Shown here: piece after piece, positions 13,401 to 24,969 of the stretch
Numbering within the stretch: position 1 is the stretch's first letter
Layout of the letters: the number at the start of each line of letters is the position of its first letter
Origin: Pterobdella sp. o SKG-2022
Lineage: Eukaryota > Annelida > Clitellata > Hirudinida > Piscicolidae
Direction: 5' to 3'
Assembly (NCBI GenBank): GCA_964035795.1
Contig: OZ038322.1
Coordinates: forward strand, 11,238,038-11,302,037
Length of the DNA: 64,000 bases
Made by a program: the position numbers and the translations under genes
The notes under the pieces: generated by a model
Database searches by the model: none
Told to the model about the DNA's origin: nothing
The model's input: the letters and a program-made list of their open reading frames with translations, nothing else

Positions 13401-15843
13401 ACACAAGTGCATTAACAATTGTAACAAATAACACAAGTTATCCATCCATCACCTTCTCTTACCTATGAGTTAATTCATCTTCTAATCTATCTAATCTTTC
13501 AACTCTTTTCCGCATGTATCATTATGCACTTACCCAATTTTAAGAACATCCATCAATTCATAATTCAAGAATTCCAGCTTATAAAAATAATTTTTGCAAC
13601 GTCAAAACTGACTTTGGCTTTTAAAAGCAGTTTGAACTTCTTGGTTCTTTTTTTATGTTTGAAATGCGGACTTGTTTTGCCAAATTAAAACTTCAAGTAA
13701 TGCAAAACATTTCTAGTTTCCTAACCTATTAGAACTTTTTGCTTATATAAAGCAACTTTAGCAGAAAGTTTTATTCGAAAATATTTTGCTTTTAAGCTGT
13801 AAAACCGCTTCAAAACTTTATCCATACAAACTAGCTTTACATTTGATGCTCTAAAACTTACATTTCAACACAAGTGTAGACAAAACCACCGTTAATACAA
13901 CAGACACCAAAACAAACAGCAAACCGTGATCTCTCAAACGCCTAAGACAACTCAGGTGTCTACTTACTTCAACGATGTGCTGCATAACAATGATACCTCA
14001 ATGCTTTTTATGCATTTATTCGCTAAACAAAACAAAGTGCTTCCAATATTTTCGATTTTTATTCTTATTTTACTAAAGAAATGCCAAAACTTATAGAACA
14101 AACATTGACCACGCCTCACACAAACTCACAAACACCTCCCCGTAACCTAACCTGTTTGAACTGTTCTTCGAAGGTCCAGTGGTGACCTGAGTTTTCAGAC
14201 TTGCTGTTTGGGGAAGAAGGAGAAGGAATGGGGAAGTTACCCGGAGGAGGAGATGGCATGAATCGCTGGTCTGTCAGTAAGAGCTGACGACTCAAATCAA
14301 CCAGACCACTAGAATCATCGATTTCTGACGAGTCATTTGTGTTCTCAGTATCTTTTTCTCCATCATCTTTATCAGTTTTTTCGTTTTTGTTTTCATGTTT
14401 ATTGTTTTTGTTATCACTATAAGGTGTCCATTCAGGATATATGGCTCCATTCTGCGTTGCAGAATTTTCATTTTTCACTGACATTAAAGGAAAAGGTTCG
14501 TTCCTAACTTCTGGTCCAAATAATTTATGCTTACGATTCCCACTGTTGAAAAAAGCATTGAATTGCTGTTGGTGTTGCATGATAAGCTGTTGCCTATGTT
14601 GTTGGAATTGTTGCATCTGCAAATGCTGTTGTTGGTGGTAGAAGGGACTACTGATTTGGTTTTTAGAGCCAGGAGTGATGCCGTGTTGAGCCAGCAAACC
14701 AAGGGGCTTCTGCACTTTTATTTCTTCAGTGACTTTTTCACTGTCGTTCTCCTTCACTTTCTTACTTTCCTTCTCATCTTCGTTTTTGTCATTCTCCGTC
14801 AACACTTTTATTTGACTTCCACTATTTCTTTTTCTTTTTTGTTTTTGTGGTTTATTTTTTCCTTCATTTGTATCATTGGAATTATGAATTGAATCAGAGT
14901 TAGGATTTTTACAGTCAGAATCGCCGATACCATTGTTGTTATCAGAAAAGCCTTTATCAAAGTCATTGTTTTGATCATCTTCTTCTAACGAGCTAACTTC
15001 TACTTCGTTTTCAGAATTAAATTCAAAGTCATCTTTGTTCATTTTTCCATTTTTACTTTCATTTTGTGTACAACCTACATCATTTTTGCTCGACACCATA
15101 CCATTATTATTGCTCGAATAAGTATCACTTGTAATTTTCTTTTTTTGATCTTCGATATCTTCTGGGTCAGTGTCTTCATCGCTGTTCACTTTGTGATTGG
15201 TGCGCTGCGAAGTTTTATTATAAGTTAATTGTAATACTAAACATGAGAATTATCGTACCAAAAATGATTCGAAAGTAGGTTTATAAACGAAAATGAACAT
15301 TAAATATGGATTTTTTAGGGAATTAACGACTTAGTAAAAAATCTAATATTTCAAGTATTTATTGAAGCAACAAACACGGAAAGCTTAATTTACAACTTAT
15401 CGCCTACATTCCTCGCCCCGCAGACAAAACTTTTGACAACTTTATAATAATCTCTGACAGCTTTAAATAAATTACAATCTATTTAGTTGTAGTCATCAAA
15501 CAGAAAACAAACCTATTAATCAATATAGAAAATCGTTTACAAAATTTGCGTATATGATAATATTTTCAACCAAGATAAATATTTAATAAATCCATAAAAA
15601 ATTTAGTTTAATTATAAGACATTAAGATCAATGTTTTCAACTCACATTCGGCGCCTTTTTTGAGTCATCATCGTCATCTTTTTGGTTCATTTTATTACTC
15701 TGTTTTGAATCATCCTCTTCAAACTTCTTATCGTTAGTGAAACTAAGATTTTTTTGAAATAGTTGGGTATGTGTTTGTTGTTGAGGGAAGTGTTGGGAAG
15801 GGAGAATGGAAGGGTAGGTGCCGTGTGACCCTTGCATTCTCAT
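10410..15843 (-). CDS. ARID3: ARID3 / dead ringer-type DNA-binding protein, first three coding exons
   Basis: Exons read by hand on the minus strand: 15646-15843, 14152-15204 and 10410-10482, with phases 0, 0 and 1. The first two encode a long acidic, low-complexity N-terminus (Glu/Asp/Asn/Lys-rich, a Gln/His-rich block, then Ser/Pro) ending in HHWTFEEQFKQ. The third continues LYEMSLDPKRKDFLDDLF and SFMQKRG. That is the start of the extended ARID of the ARID3/BRIGHT/dead ringer family, nuclear factors that bind AT-rich DNA. The start is taken as the ATG at 15843; the frame stays open upstream only to a stop near 15907. Introns are 441 bp and 3.7 kb. The rest of the ARID and the REKLES region were not found and probably lie off the left edge. 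An alternative donor 5 bases further (…KQVR) breaks the frame with exon 3, so the phase-0 donor is preferred. Confidence 0.85.
10490..10720 (+). repeat. GT-rich imperfect tandem repeat in ARID3 intron 2
   Basis: About 230 bp in which the plus strand is rich in G and T and very poor in C. Imperfect units containing TAAGTGTGTCT…GTTTATT..CGTTTATTGTGGG recur two to four times. It begins right beside ARID3 exon 3, on its upstream side. It looks like a degenerate minisatellite. I see no gene in it. Confidence 0.6.
10721..14151. other. ARID3 intron 2, no other gene seen
   Basis: AT-rich intron sequence. The frame at 12857-13045 (+) starts on a non-ATG codon and has no family resemblance. No RNA gene or repeat copy was recognised. 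Confidence 0.5.
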
Positions 15844-15907
15844 CGCCCCCAAGCACCACAGGGGCCAAGGAAGAGCCAGTTTGCTTTTCAATATGAACCT
15901 TCCTTCT

Positions 15908-18364
15908 TATGGGCTGTATTAATAAAAATATTTGCTGTTGTTAAAAAAACTTTTTGATTTTGATCAAAAGTTCAACAAGTTTGAGTTTGAGGTTATTGTT
16001 TGTGATTGGGTCAAGAGGAGGTTTCAGTTGAGGTTATTTGGTGGAAGTTCAGAGGTTTTCTATGTTCAAAATTTAAATACTGGCAGTAAAGATATTTTCA
16101 AGTAGATTCAAGTTGAAACCAATAATTCCAATTTGAATATAGTTTTTTAAGAATGTTTTGTCTTGGTTCTTGGTTATTGAATATACATATTTATTTTTAA
16201 TAACTTTTAAACTAAAAGTAAAATTTGTTTTCAAGAAGCTCAACAAACCGTCCAACAAACAAAAGTTGAAGTTTATAAAGCTGAGAACTAACGAAAGCAA
16301 GAGTAATTGTGAGATATATAATTTGCACTTAGAGTTTTTTCAAAAGTTAATAGATTAAAGATTATTACGGTTCTCAAATGGTAACTTGAAGTTAATGCCA
16401 TTGTCTATTTTATATCTTTAGATTACAAATCGATCAATATAAATCAACAAATCAATCCCAGCAGATAAAAGAAGGCATGACTTTTGGCCTGCCAATCACT
16501 TTGAAGCCACGCCTATATTTAATTCAGCCAATCATTTGTTGGCAATGTCCTGTAGCATCATAAGTCACATGACGAGGATTAAAAATATATTTTTCCATTT
16601 AACATAATTAAGAACAAATTTTTTTTAATGGAGATTTTTTTAAACAAATAAACTGTGGATTTGAAATATTTGTTCAAAATTAAGTTATTTGTATTTTTTT
16701 TATTGAACCAAAAAAATGTTTAATAAAAAAACCATCTTAAATTAACTATTTTTCAATACTTTAGACAAAAATTACACGTAAATTTATTTTTCAACCATTC
16801 AATATTTAAAATAAAACCATTCATTTAATAAAGGAATAACTTATATTGAAAACCCACAAGTCTCAGACGCAATCTTTCACAGTGTGCTTTAGAGTTATGA
16901 AGATTTTGCTGAAGATGTGCTAAATGAATCTTTTGAAACTCTTGTAAGCGTTCATGATAATTCATCATTGAATTTATTTGAATTATATGCCGACAATGAT
17001 TGACAGAAATACGGCTAACGATGGTTGTAATGGCGCTGCAGATATAAATTCCTTATAGTCACGAATTGAAGTCAAAATATTATTTATCTTAACATTAAAA
17101 CAATATGAGAAGTAACACGATAAGGAAAAAATAGACAATTCAAAACTTATTTTATCAAAAATACAGATAATCAAATTGAATATAATATTTTTTTATAAAA
17201 CTATTAGAAATAAAAAAAATTAATTTTTCGTCGAAAATTAAAAATTCATAAATAATTTAATATATTTTAATACTTATAAATGTTTGCAGGTAATTTAAAG
17301 TCGATTAATCTTTCCACATTCATCGAGCGTTTCGACACTCTGTTAACTGCTCAATTTCTCAGCTTTGCCTGCAAAGCTTTACATAAATGCTTTTAATAAA
17401 ACGTTAAATAATTTTTAACGTTGATGTTAATTAGTTATGTGCTTGTGACGTCAATTGTTTAAAAATAAAATGAAAGTTTACTTAATTTAGTCACTTTGTT
17501 TATACAGAGAATTATATAAATATTAATAAACAATTAATGCTTCAAAACCCAAAAAGTTGGGATATTAAATATTTATTTTCAAAACTTTTATAAATCTTCA
17601 TTAATTAAAAGTAAAAAAATGAATTTAAAAATGTAGATTTATACTATTTAACTATTCAAATAATGCAAATATAGAAAGAAGTGATTTAAAATTCTAATTA
17701 GAAGATTGCAAAAAACTACACTGAGTTTTTTAAATTAATGAACTAATTTCTAGTGAAATCAACAAGGCCTCTATGGAAAAGAACAAAGTAATACAAAATC
17801 TGGTACGGAAATATCTCTAGGAATAAACTAAAAACTGTGTTTTAATTTTTTTCTTAGTGAGGAAAGGAAGGTTTTCAATTCTTTAAGTATGTTTGATAAT
17901 TATATAAAATGATCAAAAAAAAGCTTTCGTTTTTATTTTAAACGTTATGGGTTCCATTATGAGTGACTTTCAAAAAATTTCGTTAGTGTGGTTGTTGCCG
18001 TAGCTGTAAATATAATAAAAAATTGCAGTTTATAGTACTATAAAATTAATCAAAAAAAAACTTGTAACTAAATGATATAAAAGGTCAAAAAATTCCACAT
18101 GACTGTAAGTACCCATGACTCACAAAATTTAAAAAGATTCATCAAAAAATTTCAAATAAAGTTGTATTTCATAACATTTATAAGGGTTTAATTTACTGAA
18201 GAACTGCTGAAGTATATTGGTGAGTCAGAAACAATTTTGAGAAAACCTAAAAATCTTTTTAAAATTTTTCTTTTGAACAGTTTATTTTCAAAATAAATTG
18301 AATATTGTTCTTGAAAGTTTTAGTTTGTCTAACAAACATTTTCATGGCAATCCGTCACTCTGAG
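15908..18364. other. Intergenic stretch between ARID3 and the midasin exons
   Basis: Presumably contains the ARID3 promoter and 5' UTR just above 15.9 kb. One codon-like island at 16893-16943 (+) reads SYEDFAEDVLNESFETL between an AG and GTAAGC. It could be an upstream exon of the midasin gene, but I cannot align it to midasin. Another open piece near 17316-17396 (+) reads STFIERFDTLLTAQFLSFAC. Neither is secure. Confidence 0.4.
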
Positions 18365-18594
18365 CGAACAATGTGTTAACATGAATTGGTTATCGATTCT
18401 TGTAAGTATTATTAATAAGCTAAAATAATATGGATGTTTATAGAATTATATTGAGATAATGTAAGGTGGGTGCATCAGGCAGTGGCAAGAGTGCCCTGGT
18501 GGAGGTGTTGGCCCACCTCACAAGCCGACCCCTCCACGTGATGTGCATGAATGCCTGCATGGATATCACAGAGATCCTAGGCACCTTCGAACAG
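18365..18594 (+). CDS. MDN1: Midasin-like AAA+ ATPase, two exons only
   Basis: Two exons join in frame across a 64-bp intron: about 18365-18401, ending at a GTAAGT donor, and 18466-18594. The join reads CVNMNWLSIL|VGASGSGK, then SALVEVLAHLTSRPL, MNACMDITEILGTFEQ. In midasin, the giant six-AAA-module ATPase that removes assembly factors from pre-60S ribosomes, each module has …MxWxxILVGPxxxGKTSL… followed by MNSAMDTTEILGGFEQ. The Walker A (GASGSGKS) is intact. The 18466 exon is clearly more GC-rich than its surroundings. Midasin has about 5000 residues, yet no further exons were found up- or downstream, and another complete gene (AAMP) starts 0.9 kb later on the same strand. Either the introns are large and AAMP is nested, or this is a fragment. 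The donor after FEQ (GTCTTC) is weak. Confidence 0.7.
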
Positions 18595-19531
18595 GTCTTC
18601 ATTACTAAAATTTTTTTCGTAATTTATCAAATAAGAAAGCCTTATTGAAGATCTGTTTAAATTTATAACTAGTAGTTCAATTAGTGAATTTCAAAGCTGT
18701 TTTTAAGGAATTGTTCAACTTTATTAGTCAATCCACTTGAAATAATTTAAATAAATATTTTTTCATTTTTTAGATAACTTTTTTCAAAAGTATTGATGAC
18801 TTTTGTGAAATATTTGGCATTCAACCTGAAAAAATATTGAAGAAGTTTCCGGATTATTGAAAACAATAGACCGTTTATTTCAAAAAATGACTTCTAACAA
18901 ACTGATTTTCACTATTATTTAGTATTATATACTTATACATTTTTCAAAAACATCGTATGTGTTTTAAAATAATATTTGCTAAAAGCATCAAATGCGAGAT
19001 GTTTTTCAATACATTTAATGAGAGTCAGAATGTATAATGTTTAGAAAATTTAACTTTAGCATAAAAACGTTGATTAAAGTTTTATGATAAAGCTAGACTT
19101 ATTTAAAACTATAGCTTGAATACACAAATCTCCTTAATAGGCATCTACTGAACTCACCACATTTTCCATTGTTCAGCATAGAAATGCGAACATAGAACGA
19201 AGATAATTTAAATTAAAATTTTAGATCTGATTTGAAGCTGTCTCAAGTTTTTTGGGCTCTCTCACTTCTCACCTCAAAACATTGCCATCATTACATAAGT
19301 TGCTAGATTTTAGGCTTAAATATATTCTATTTTAAATTTTCGATAATCTTGAAGTTGTTGATCGTTAGATTTCATTTTTTAAAAACACATTTGACCATTC
19401 TGTAGTTTGTTGTTGTCTATGGTGTTTTAATCGAATCCTTATTTACTTAATTGCAGTTCTTTGCTATTGAAATCTCACGTTTTTGATTTCATAGTTATTG
19501 CACCAAAAGTTGAAAATATTGAATACTTATA
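18595..19531. other. Non-coding, upstream of AAMP
   Basis: No continuation of the midasin reading was found here. The stretch includes the presumed AAMP promoter and 5' UTR. AT-rich, no repeat recognised. Confidence 0.5.
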
Positions 19532-22343
19532 ATGGACGAAGAAGAAAATTTTCCATATTATGTGGATGACAAGGATTCAAAAGAAATCATTGAAATAAAT
19601 GAACAAGATGCCATAAATGGTAGGGAAAAATTTAATAACAAACATTTAATAGAATAAAATTTTTAATCTTAGAATTAGATGCTATCGATATAGAAGAAGA
19701 TAATAAGGAACATGAAGATGAATCCAACAATGATATTATAGAGCCTGAAAGAGATGATGCTATCTTAGTTTTCCAAAAGCATAAAGGTATAAACTAAGAC
19801 ATAAATACTAAAGTTAATTAATTAAGTTAATACAAAATATGAGCAGATGAAGTATTTGTGGTGAGAGCTGGTAATGGTGGAGAAGCTGTAAGTGGAGGAA
19901 AAGATGATACAGCATTTGTGTTTGATATTGACACAGGAAACATTCTTTTTGAGTGCACAGGTTTGAGATGTTGAAGAATTTATATTTATTATAAAGGAAA
20001 TGAGACAAGATATTTTTATTAAGCAAGTTTTCATAATCCGTTTATGAACTAAAAATACATAATAGTTAACCAAAAATTAAATTTATCATAGGTCACAAAG
20101 AATCAGTAGAGAGTGTTTGTTTCAGTCACAACAATGCTTTTGTAGCAACTGGAGACTTAGATGGATGTATCAAAGTATGGTCACTTTCGGAGAAGAAAGA
20201 GATTTGGTCATCAGATATTGCTGAAATACAAGTATGTTTAAAAATGTTTGAAACATTTCTTATGTTTCACATTAATTTTTTGATTAAGGAAACACCCAAT
20301 TTGATGATTCGATTAATATCATTATTTATGTTTGTTAATATTGTCATAACTGTTAATGAGTTTGTGGAAATGAGATGCATATTAAGTACATATATGAAAA
20401 AAGTATATAATGATATACAAGTTTTACTAAAACAATATAGTATAAAAATATATTGAATGTTTTCGAAAATTAATTTTTTGCTTTAACACATTATATTCTT
20501 AAATATTTTATATGGGTTTTGCATGTTAATAAGTTAAAAATATGAGATATCTTAGTATCAAAACTATGCTTTTTCCATATGACATCAGAAAGTTATGTCA
20601 GATAAAAGGACATGATATCAATTGAAATGATAAAGCAAAAATTTTCAAATCATTTGAAAATTCCATATTATTATGTTGTCTAGAAACTTTTTAAATTGAT
20701 TTTATTATAACCTTATTTGTAATAACTTGACTTTCATAAAACATTGCATCAAATACCATTATTATATTTGCAGTGGATGATGTGGCATCCCAAGGCACCT
20801 TTGTTGCTGGCAGGTGATGTTGAAGGCAATGCATTCCTGTGGAACATACCTTTCTCCCATTTCAAAACACTCCCTTCAAATGGCCATGCCTGTCTTTGTG
20901 GCTCTTTTCTGCCAGATGGTTATCTTGATTGTTATGATCAATAGTTTTATTTAAACATAGTTCAGATGATTTATTAAATTTTTTTTTACATTAGGCTCTC
21001 ACCTGTGTTTGTATAAACATATAAACTGATGTATTTTTTTCTTTATTCATATTATTGAGGATGATAATTGAAAATTTATTGTATTTATTCTGAAGTTGAT
21101 TTATTGTAATTTCTAAATTATATGTAATGCGGTATTTATAAAGCGCTTGCTACAAATTTAATGTAGTGAAAACACACTGTGGAACAGGTGCTAATTGTAG
21201 GCCCACTTGGGATCGAACCCGGTATCTTAATATAATTAGTCTAATGCTCTACCTCTGAGCTGTACAGGCTGATATAAATTCAACAAACGTATATCAAATG
21301 AAAGTAAATGAATTTTCAATATGAGATAACTGTTAAAACAATATATTTCAAAGGCAAAAGAGCAGTGTGTGGTTATGAGGATGGTTCTTTGAAGATCTGG
21401 GACCTTAAGACAACAACAGCCATCTATCAATTCAATCAACATCAATCTTCAGTGTTGTGCTTAGACTGCCATAAGGGTAATGTGGTCCTTGCTTCTGGAG
21501 GTTCTGATGGTACTGTTGTGCTAATAAACTCTGTGTCAGGGCAGGTGAAAAGTTTAGTTGTATGAACAGATTCTTTCATGCTCATTTTTTCATTTAACAA
21601 AGATGATTTAGAATAAAAGAAATTAATATTTGTGAAAAAAACATTAAGAGTAAATTTTCAATATTATTGTTTGTATAACTACATTTTTATTCAACTTGTA
21701 GGTAATAAAAAAGTTTTCAGTTTCTAGCAGCAATGAAGGTGATGAGCTTAATGGCGTCGAGACTTTATCTTTCTCTCCAAGGTATCTGGTTTTTATGTTT
21801 GCCAAAATAAAGTTATACTTGGATGCCACTGTTTTATTTTATACCACGTTTGAAATCAACTTTTAATATCATGATTAGTAAATAAATTATGTAAATTTTT
21901 TGTTTGAACCTCTAAAAAGAAATAAATACATTTATTTTTTTACAGCCTTCCCGATTTAGCTATAGGAACCGCTTTTGGTGACTTTATAATATGGAATATT
22001 GACAAAACTTCTTCTCGCTTCTCTAACAATTGTCACCAAGGCAACATAATAAATATAATCTGGCATCCTAAAATAGATTATGTTGCTTTCACTTGCTCTG
22101 TTGATGGGTCTGTGTTAGGATGGGATGTGAGAAATGGAAATCGTCTTGGTTCTTTCGTTGGTCATCGTTCTGCTATTTTAGGAGCTTCTATTACACCGTA
22201 AAAATTATAAACTATTCTTTAAATCATATTTTTTTTAATGAAGCTTAAATTTAAATCTTATTTTTTTCTATTTCAGAAACGGAAGCAAAATTTTGACTGC
22301 AAGTTCAGATAAAACTGTCAGAATTTTTTCAACCCAAACTTAA
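19532..22343 (+). CDS. AAMP: Angio-associated migratory cell protein, WD40 repeat protein
   Basis: Nine exons read in continuous phase: 19532-19619, 19673-19786, 19847-19960, 20092-20231, 20774-20918, 21354-21544, 21702-21781, 21946-22197 and 22277-22343, giving 396 residues (human about 434). An acidic N-terminus (MDEEENFPYYVDD) is followed by WD repeats with family hallmarks: GGKDDTAFVFDI, FECTGHKESVESV, WMMWHPKAPLLLAGD, VCGYEDGSLKIWDL, SDGTVVLINS, WHPKIDYVAFTCSVDG, ASSDKTVRIF. The order matches human AAMP from end to end. AAMP is a mostly cytosolic seven-to-eight-blade propeller linked to cell migration; the yeast homologue Sqt1 is a ribosomal-protein L10 chaperone. Exon 3 has a GAGCAG double acceptor that could add one codon. 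The exon 5 donor (GTTATC) is weak. Intron 5 carries a SINE in the opposite orientation. Confidence 0.95.
21121..21274 (-). mobile_element. tRNA-derived SINE, copy 1
   Basis: Read on the minus strand, it begins ATCAGCCTGTACAGCTCAGA with a tRNA-like A box (CAGCTCAGAGGTAGAGC). After an anticodon-arm-like segment comes a B box (GGTTCGATCCC). About 75 bases of non-tRNA body follow, containing AAATTTGTAGCAAGCGCTTT. The same head and body, in the same order, occur at 52286-52460, so this is a dispersed short interspersed element with an internal RNA polymerase III promoter, not a tRNA gene. It sits in AAMP intron 5, antisense to the gene. Confidence 0.85.
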
Positions 22344-22444
22344 AATTAAAATTTTTTTGTAAATAAATTTGAAAGCTTTGTCTATTTGAGTTTTTTGGTT
22401 ATGTAAAGTCATTTGCATTAATTACCTTCGTTTTTTTACTTGAT

Positions 22445-23423
22445 ATGGCGAGTCAATCTGCTGGAATTCAACAATTGTTAGCAGCGGAAAAGAAATCTGC
22501 TGAAAAAGTTGCAGAAGCGAGAAAACGTATGATATAGAAAAATTCTTTTATATTTTATTGAAGCTATCATATGACATTCGCAACGAATATGAGCAATAAT
22601 CAGTTACTAATTTATGCACTTGAGGTGAATTATGTTATCATGTTTAAAATTTAATTTCATATTTTAGCTTTTAAGATACTGTATACTAACTTTGTTAAAG
22701 GTTTTGATTCAGACTTAAAAGTAGCTGCTTGGATGGTCTACCAAAATGATTCTTGTATCTTTAATTTTTAACTGTCAAAATTTGGTTTATATTGATTTTC
22801 ATTATTTATTTAAAATATTGAAAGAAGTAGATTAAAATATTAAAAAGGGTACTTTCAAGATATTTTTCATAAAAGTTTAAATTAAGTTTGTTAGTATTTT
22901 TATATTGCTTTTTCTATTTTCAATACATGAGTTATAAATCAGATATCAGTATTTTCTTTGAAAATCTTATTCTTTAAATTTTTATTCTAGGTTTTTTTAA
23001 TGGTTTTTAGCATTTTAGGTAGATTTTTGTGAATAAAAATCAATTTTTATAACTTCAAATTAAGTTATTACATTTGCTTATGAAGGTAAAGCAAAAAGGT
23101 TGAAGCAGGCTAAAGAGGAAGCCAATCAAGAAATTGAAGCATATAAGCAAGAATATGAAAGTGAATATAAAAAAATTGAACAACAGGTTAAATAAATTTT
23201 TTAAATTTGTTTTTAGGTATAGGAAATATACTGATATTAATATTTTTCATTTTAGATAATTGGAAGCAGAGGAGACATGCAAACTAAGATAGATTTAAAA
23301 ACAACAAAATTTATTGAGGAATTAAATGAATCAGTTCAAGCAAACAAAGAAAAGGCCATTCAAAAGCTTTTATTACTTGTGTGTGACATCAAGCCAGAAC
23401 TGCATGCAAACTACAGAGCATAG
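22445..23423 (+). CDS. ATP6V1G: V-type H+-ATPase subunit G
   Basis: Three exons, 22445-22526, 23086-23186 and 23256-23423, give 116 residues (human G1 has 118). It begins MASQSAGIQQLLAAEKKSAE and continues KAKRLKQAKEEANQEIEAY, the conserved basic/acidic helix of subunit G. It ends LLLLVCDIKPELHANYRA, matching the family C-terminus. Subunit G pairs with subunit E to form the peripheral stalks that hold the V1 catalytic head against the membrane sector of the proton pump of endosomes, lysosomes and plasma membrane. It starts 101 bp after the AAMP stop on the same strand. Confidence 0.95.
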
Positions 23424-23656
23424 TTCATAATTGCGAGCATTTCTTTAAAAATTTTTTAAAAATTAGTAATGCTTTATTTTTAACTGATGAAGTATTTTTA
23501 GGTTATATTTTAACCTGTTTTTTTTTGATTCTGTATTGTAAAAATCTAATCATGGCACATTCCTAATATTCTCTAACATTAGTGCGCGCTCTATTTAATT
23601 CCTGTTGGATAGTTCAATGACTTAATAAAAGATTTAGAGGTTTTAACTATTAGATT

Positions 23657-24802
23657 ATGGCTGAAAATCCAACTTTCAAGCAAAGTCAGTGCGGCTTATG
23701 TTTTCAACAGTCAAAAGACTTGAAATGTCTTCCTTGTCAACATCTTTTTTGCGAAGATTGCTTAAGAAATACTTTACAGCAAAGTGGCTTTGATAAATTG
23801 GGTTATTTTCCGTGTTTAATTTGTAAATTAGGTGTTTTAGTTCCTTTAGGAGGTCTTCAAAACTTTCCTACTATATACAAGAAAAAACTCGAACCTCAAC
23901 TTCAAATTACTCGAAATTCAAAACCAAAAGAAGAAAATGTAAATTATGGTTTTAAGTTAACGGATCCTACATCGATTAACTGTACCGAAAATGATATTAT
24001 TCTGGTTTCTGACAAAAGTAAATCAGGTGTTTTTTTATATGACCTAGAAGGAAAGTTCTTGTCAGGATTTTCTACGAAAGAAAACTTTTTTTCTTGTTTA
24101 TATACACAGTTTTCATCTGTATTTTTATCTAGTTTAGACAGCCATACACCTCTTATTCTTGAATATACTCTTACTGGCAAAAGAATTCTCTCCAAAACAA
24201 TGATGAACAAAATTGAACCAACACATGGGATTTGTCTATTAAGTGATCCACCTCACATTGTTGTTTCATCTGCAGAAACAAGCTCTTTATACATAGTGGA
24301 CTACAATGGAAAACTATCAAACAGATTTAATGGAAAAGGCCTTTTGGGGCATCCGTTATATCTTGCTTCAACACCAAAAAATGAGATTGTGGTTTCTGAT
24401 CACCTTAACCACTGTATAAAAATTCTCACCCGAGATGGAAAATTAAAGGTAAAATTTTATTTTCATTTACTTGAAACAATCATAATAAATTTTTCATTTT
24501 AGAAAACAATAGGATCTTCTGGAACTAATGCAGAAAACCTTTATGAACCACGAGGAGTATTAGTTTTGAAGGATGAAATCCTGATAGTTGATTCAGGGAA
24601 CAGAAGTGTCAAAAGCTTTAAACACTCTGGAAAATTTATCACCATATTGTTTCAAAGCAGGCTACCTGAACAACCAATTGACATAGCACTCACATCAGAT
24701 AAAGAACATATAGCCATTTTATTGAGTGGAGGTGTCCAAGCTAGATTCATAATAAAGAATCTAAATGATTTAAAATCAGCTGCCCCAATTACATGTGTAT
24801 AG
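23657..24802 (+). CDS. RING-finger plus NHL/six-bladed-propeller protein
   Basis: Two exons (23657-24448, 24503-24802) in phase 0 give 363 residues. Residues 12-57 form a C3HC4-type RING: CGLC, CLPCQHLFCEDC, then CLIC. Residues from about 95 to the end read as NHL-type strands such as IILVSDKSKSGVFLYDLEGK, EIVVSDHLNHCIKIL, and EILIVDSGNRSVKSF. The architecture suggests an E3 ubiquitin ligase related to TRIM-NHL proteins, but there is no B-box or coiled coil between RING and NHL. I do not recognise a specific orthologue. The gene is convergent with TIMM13, whose stop lies 168 bp away. Confidence 0.85.
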
Positions 24803-24969
24803 TTTGTTTTATTTTATGTTGGAAATTATTTAAAAAGATTTTTATGAGAATTTATTTTATACCTAATATTAAAAATACTTTTATGATTATTGTTTTTTTG
24901 CAAAAAATTTTCATGGTTATTGTAATAAAATTATTTTTCTATATATTTCAACATTTAATTTATGTACAT

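Noticed and set aside
14441..14892. Plus-strand frames opposite ARID3 exon 2
   Set aside because: They are antisense shadows of the Gln/His-rich and acidic ARID3 coding sequence.
16893..16943. Codon-like island SYEDFAEDVLNESFETL with AG and GTAAGC borders, as an upstream midasin exon
   Set aside because: I cannot align it with midasin or link it in phase to the exon at 18365; kept only as a remark.
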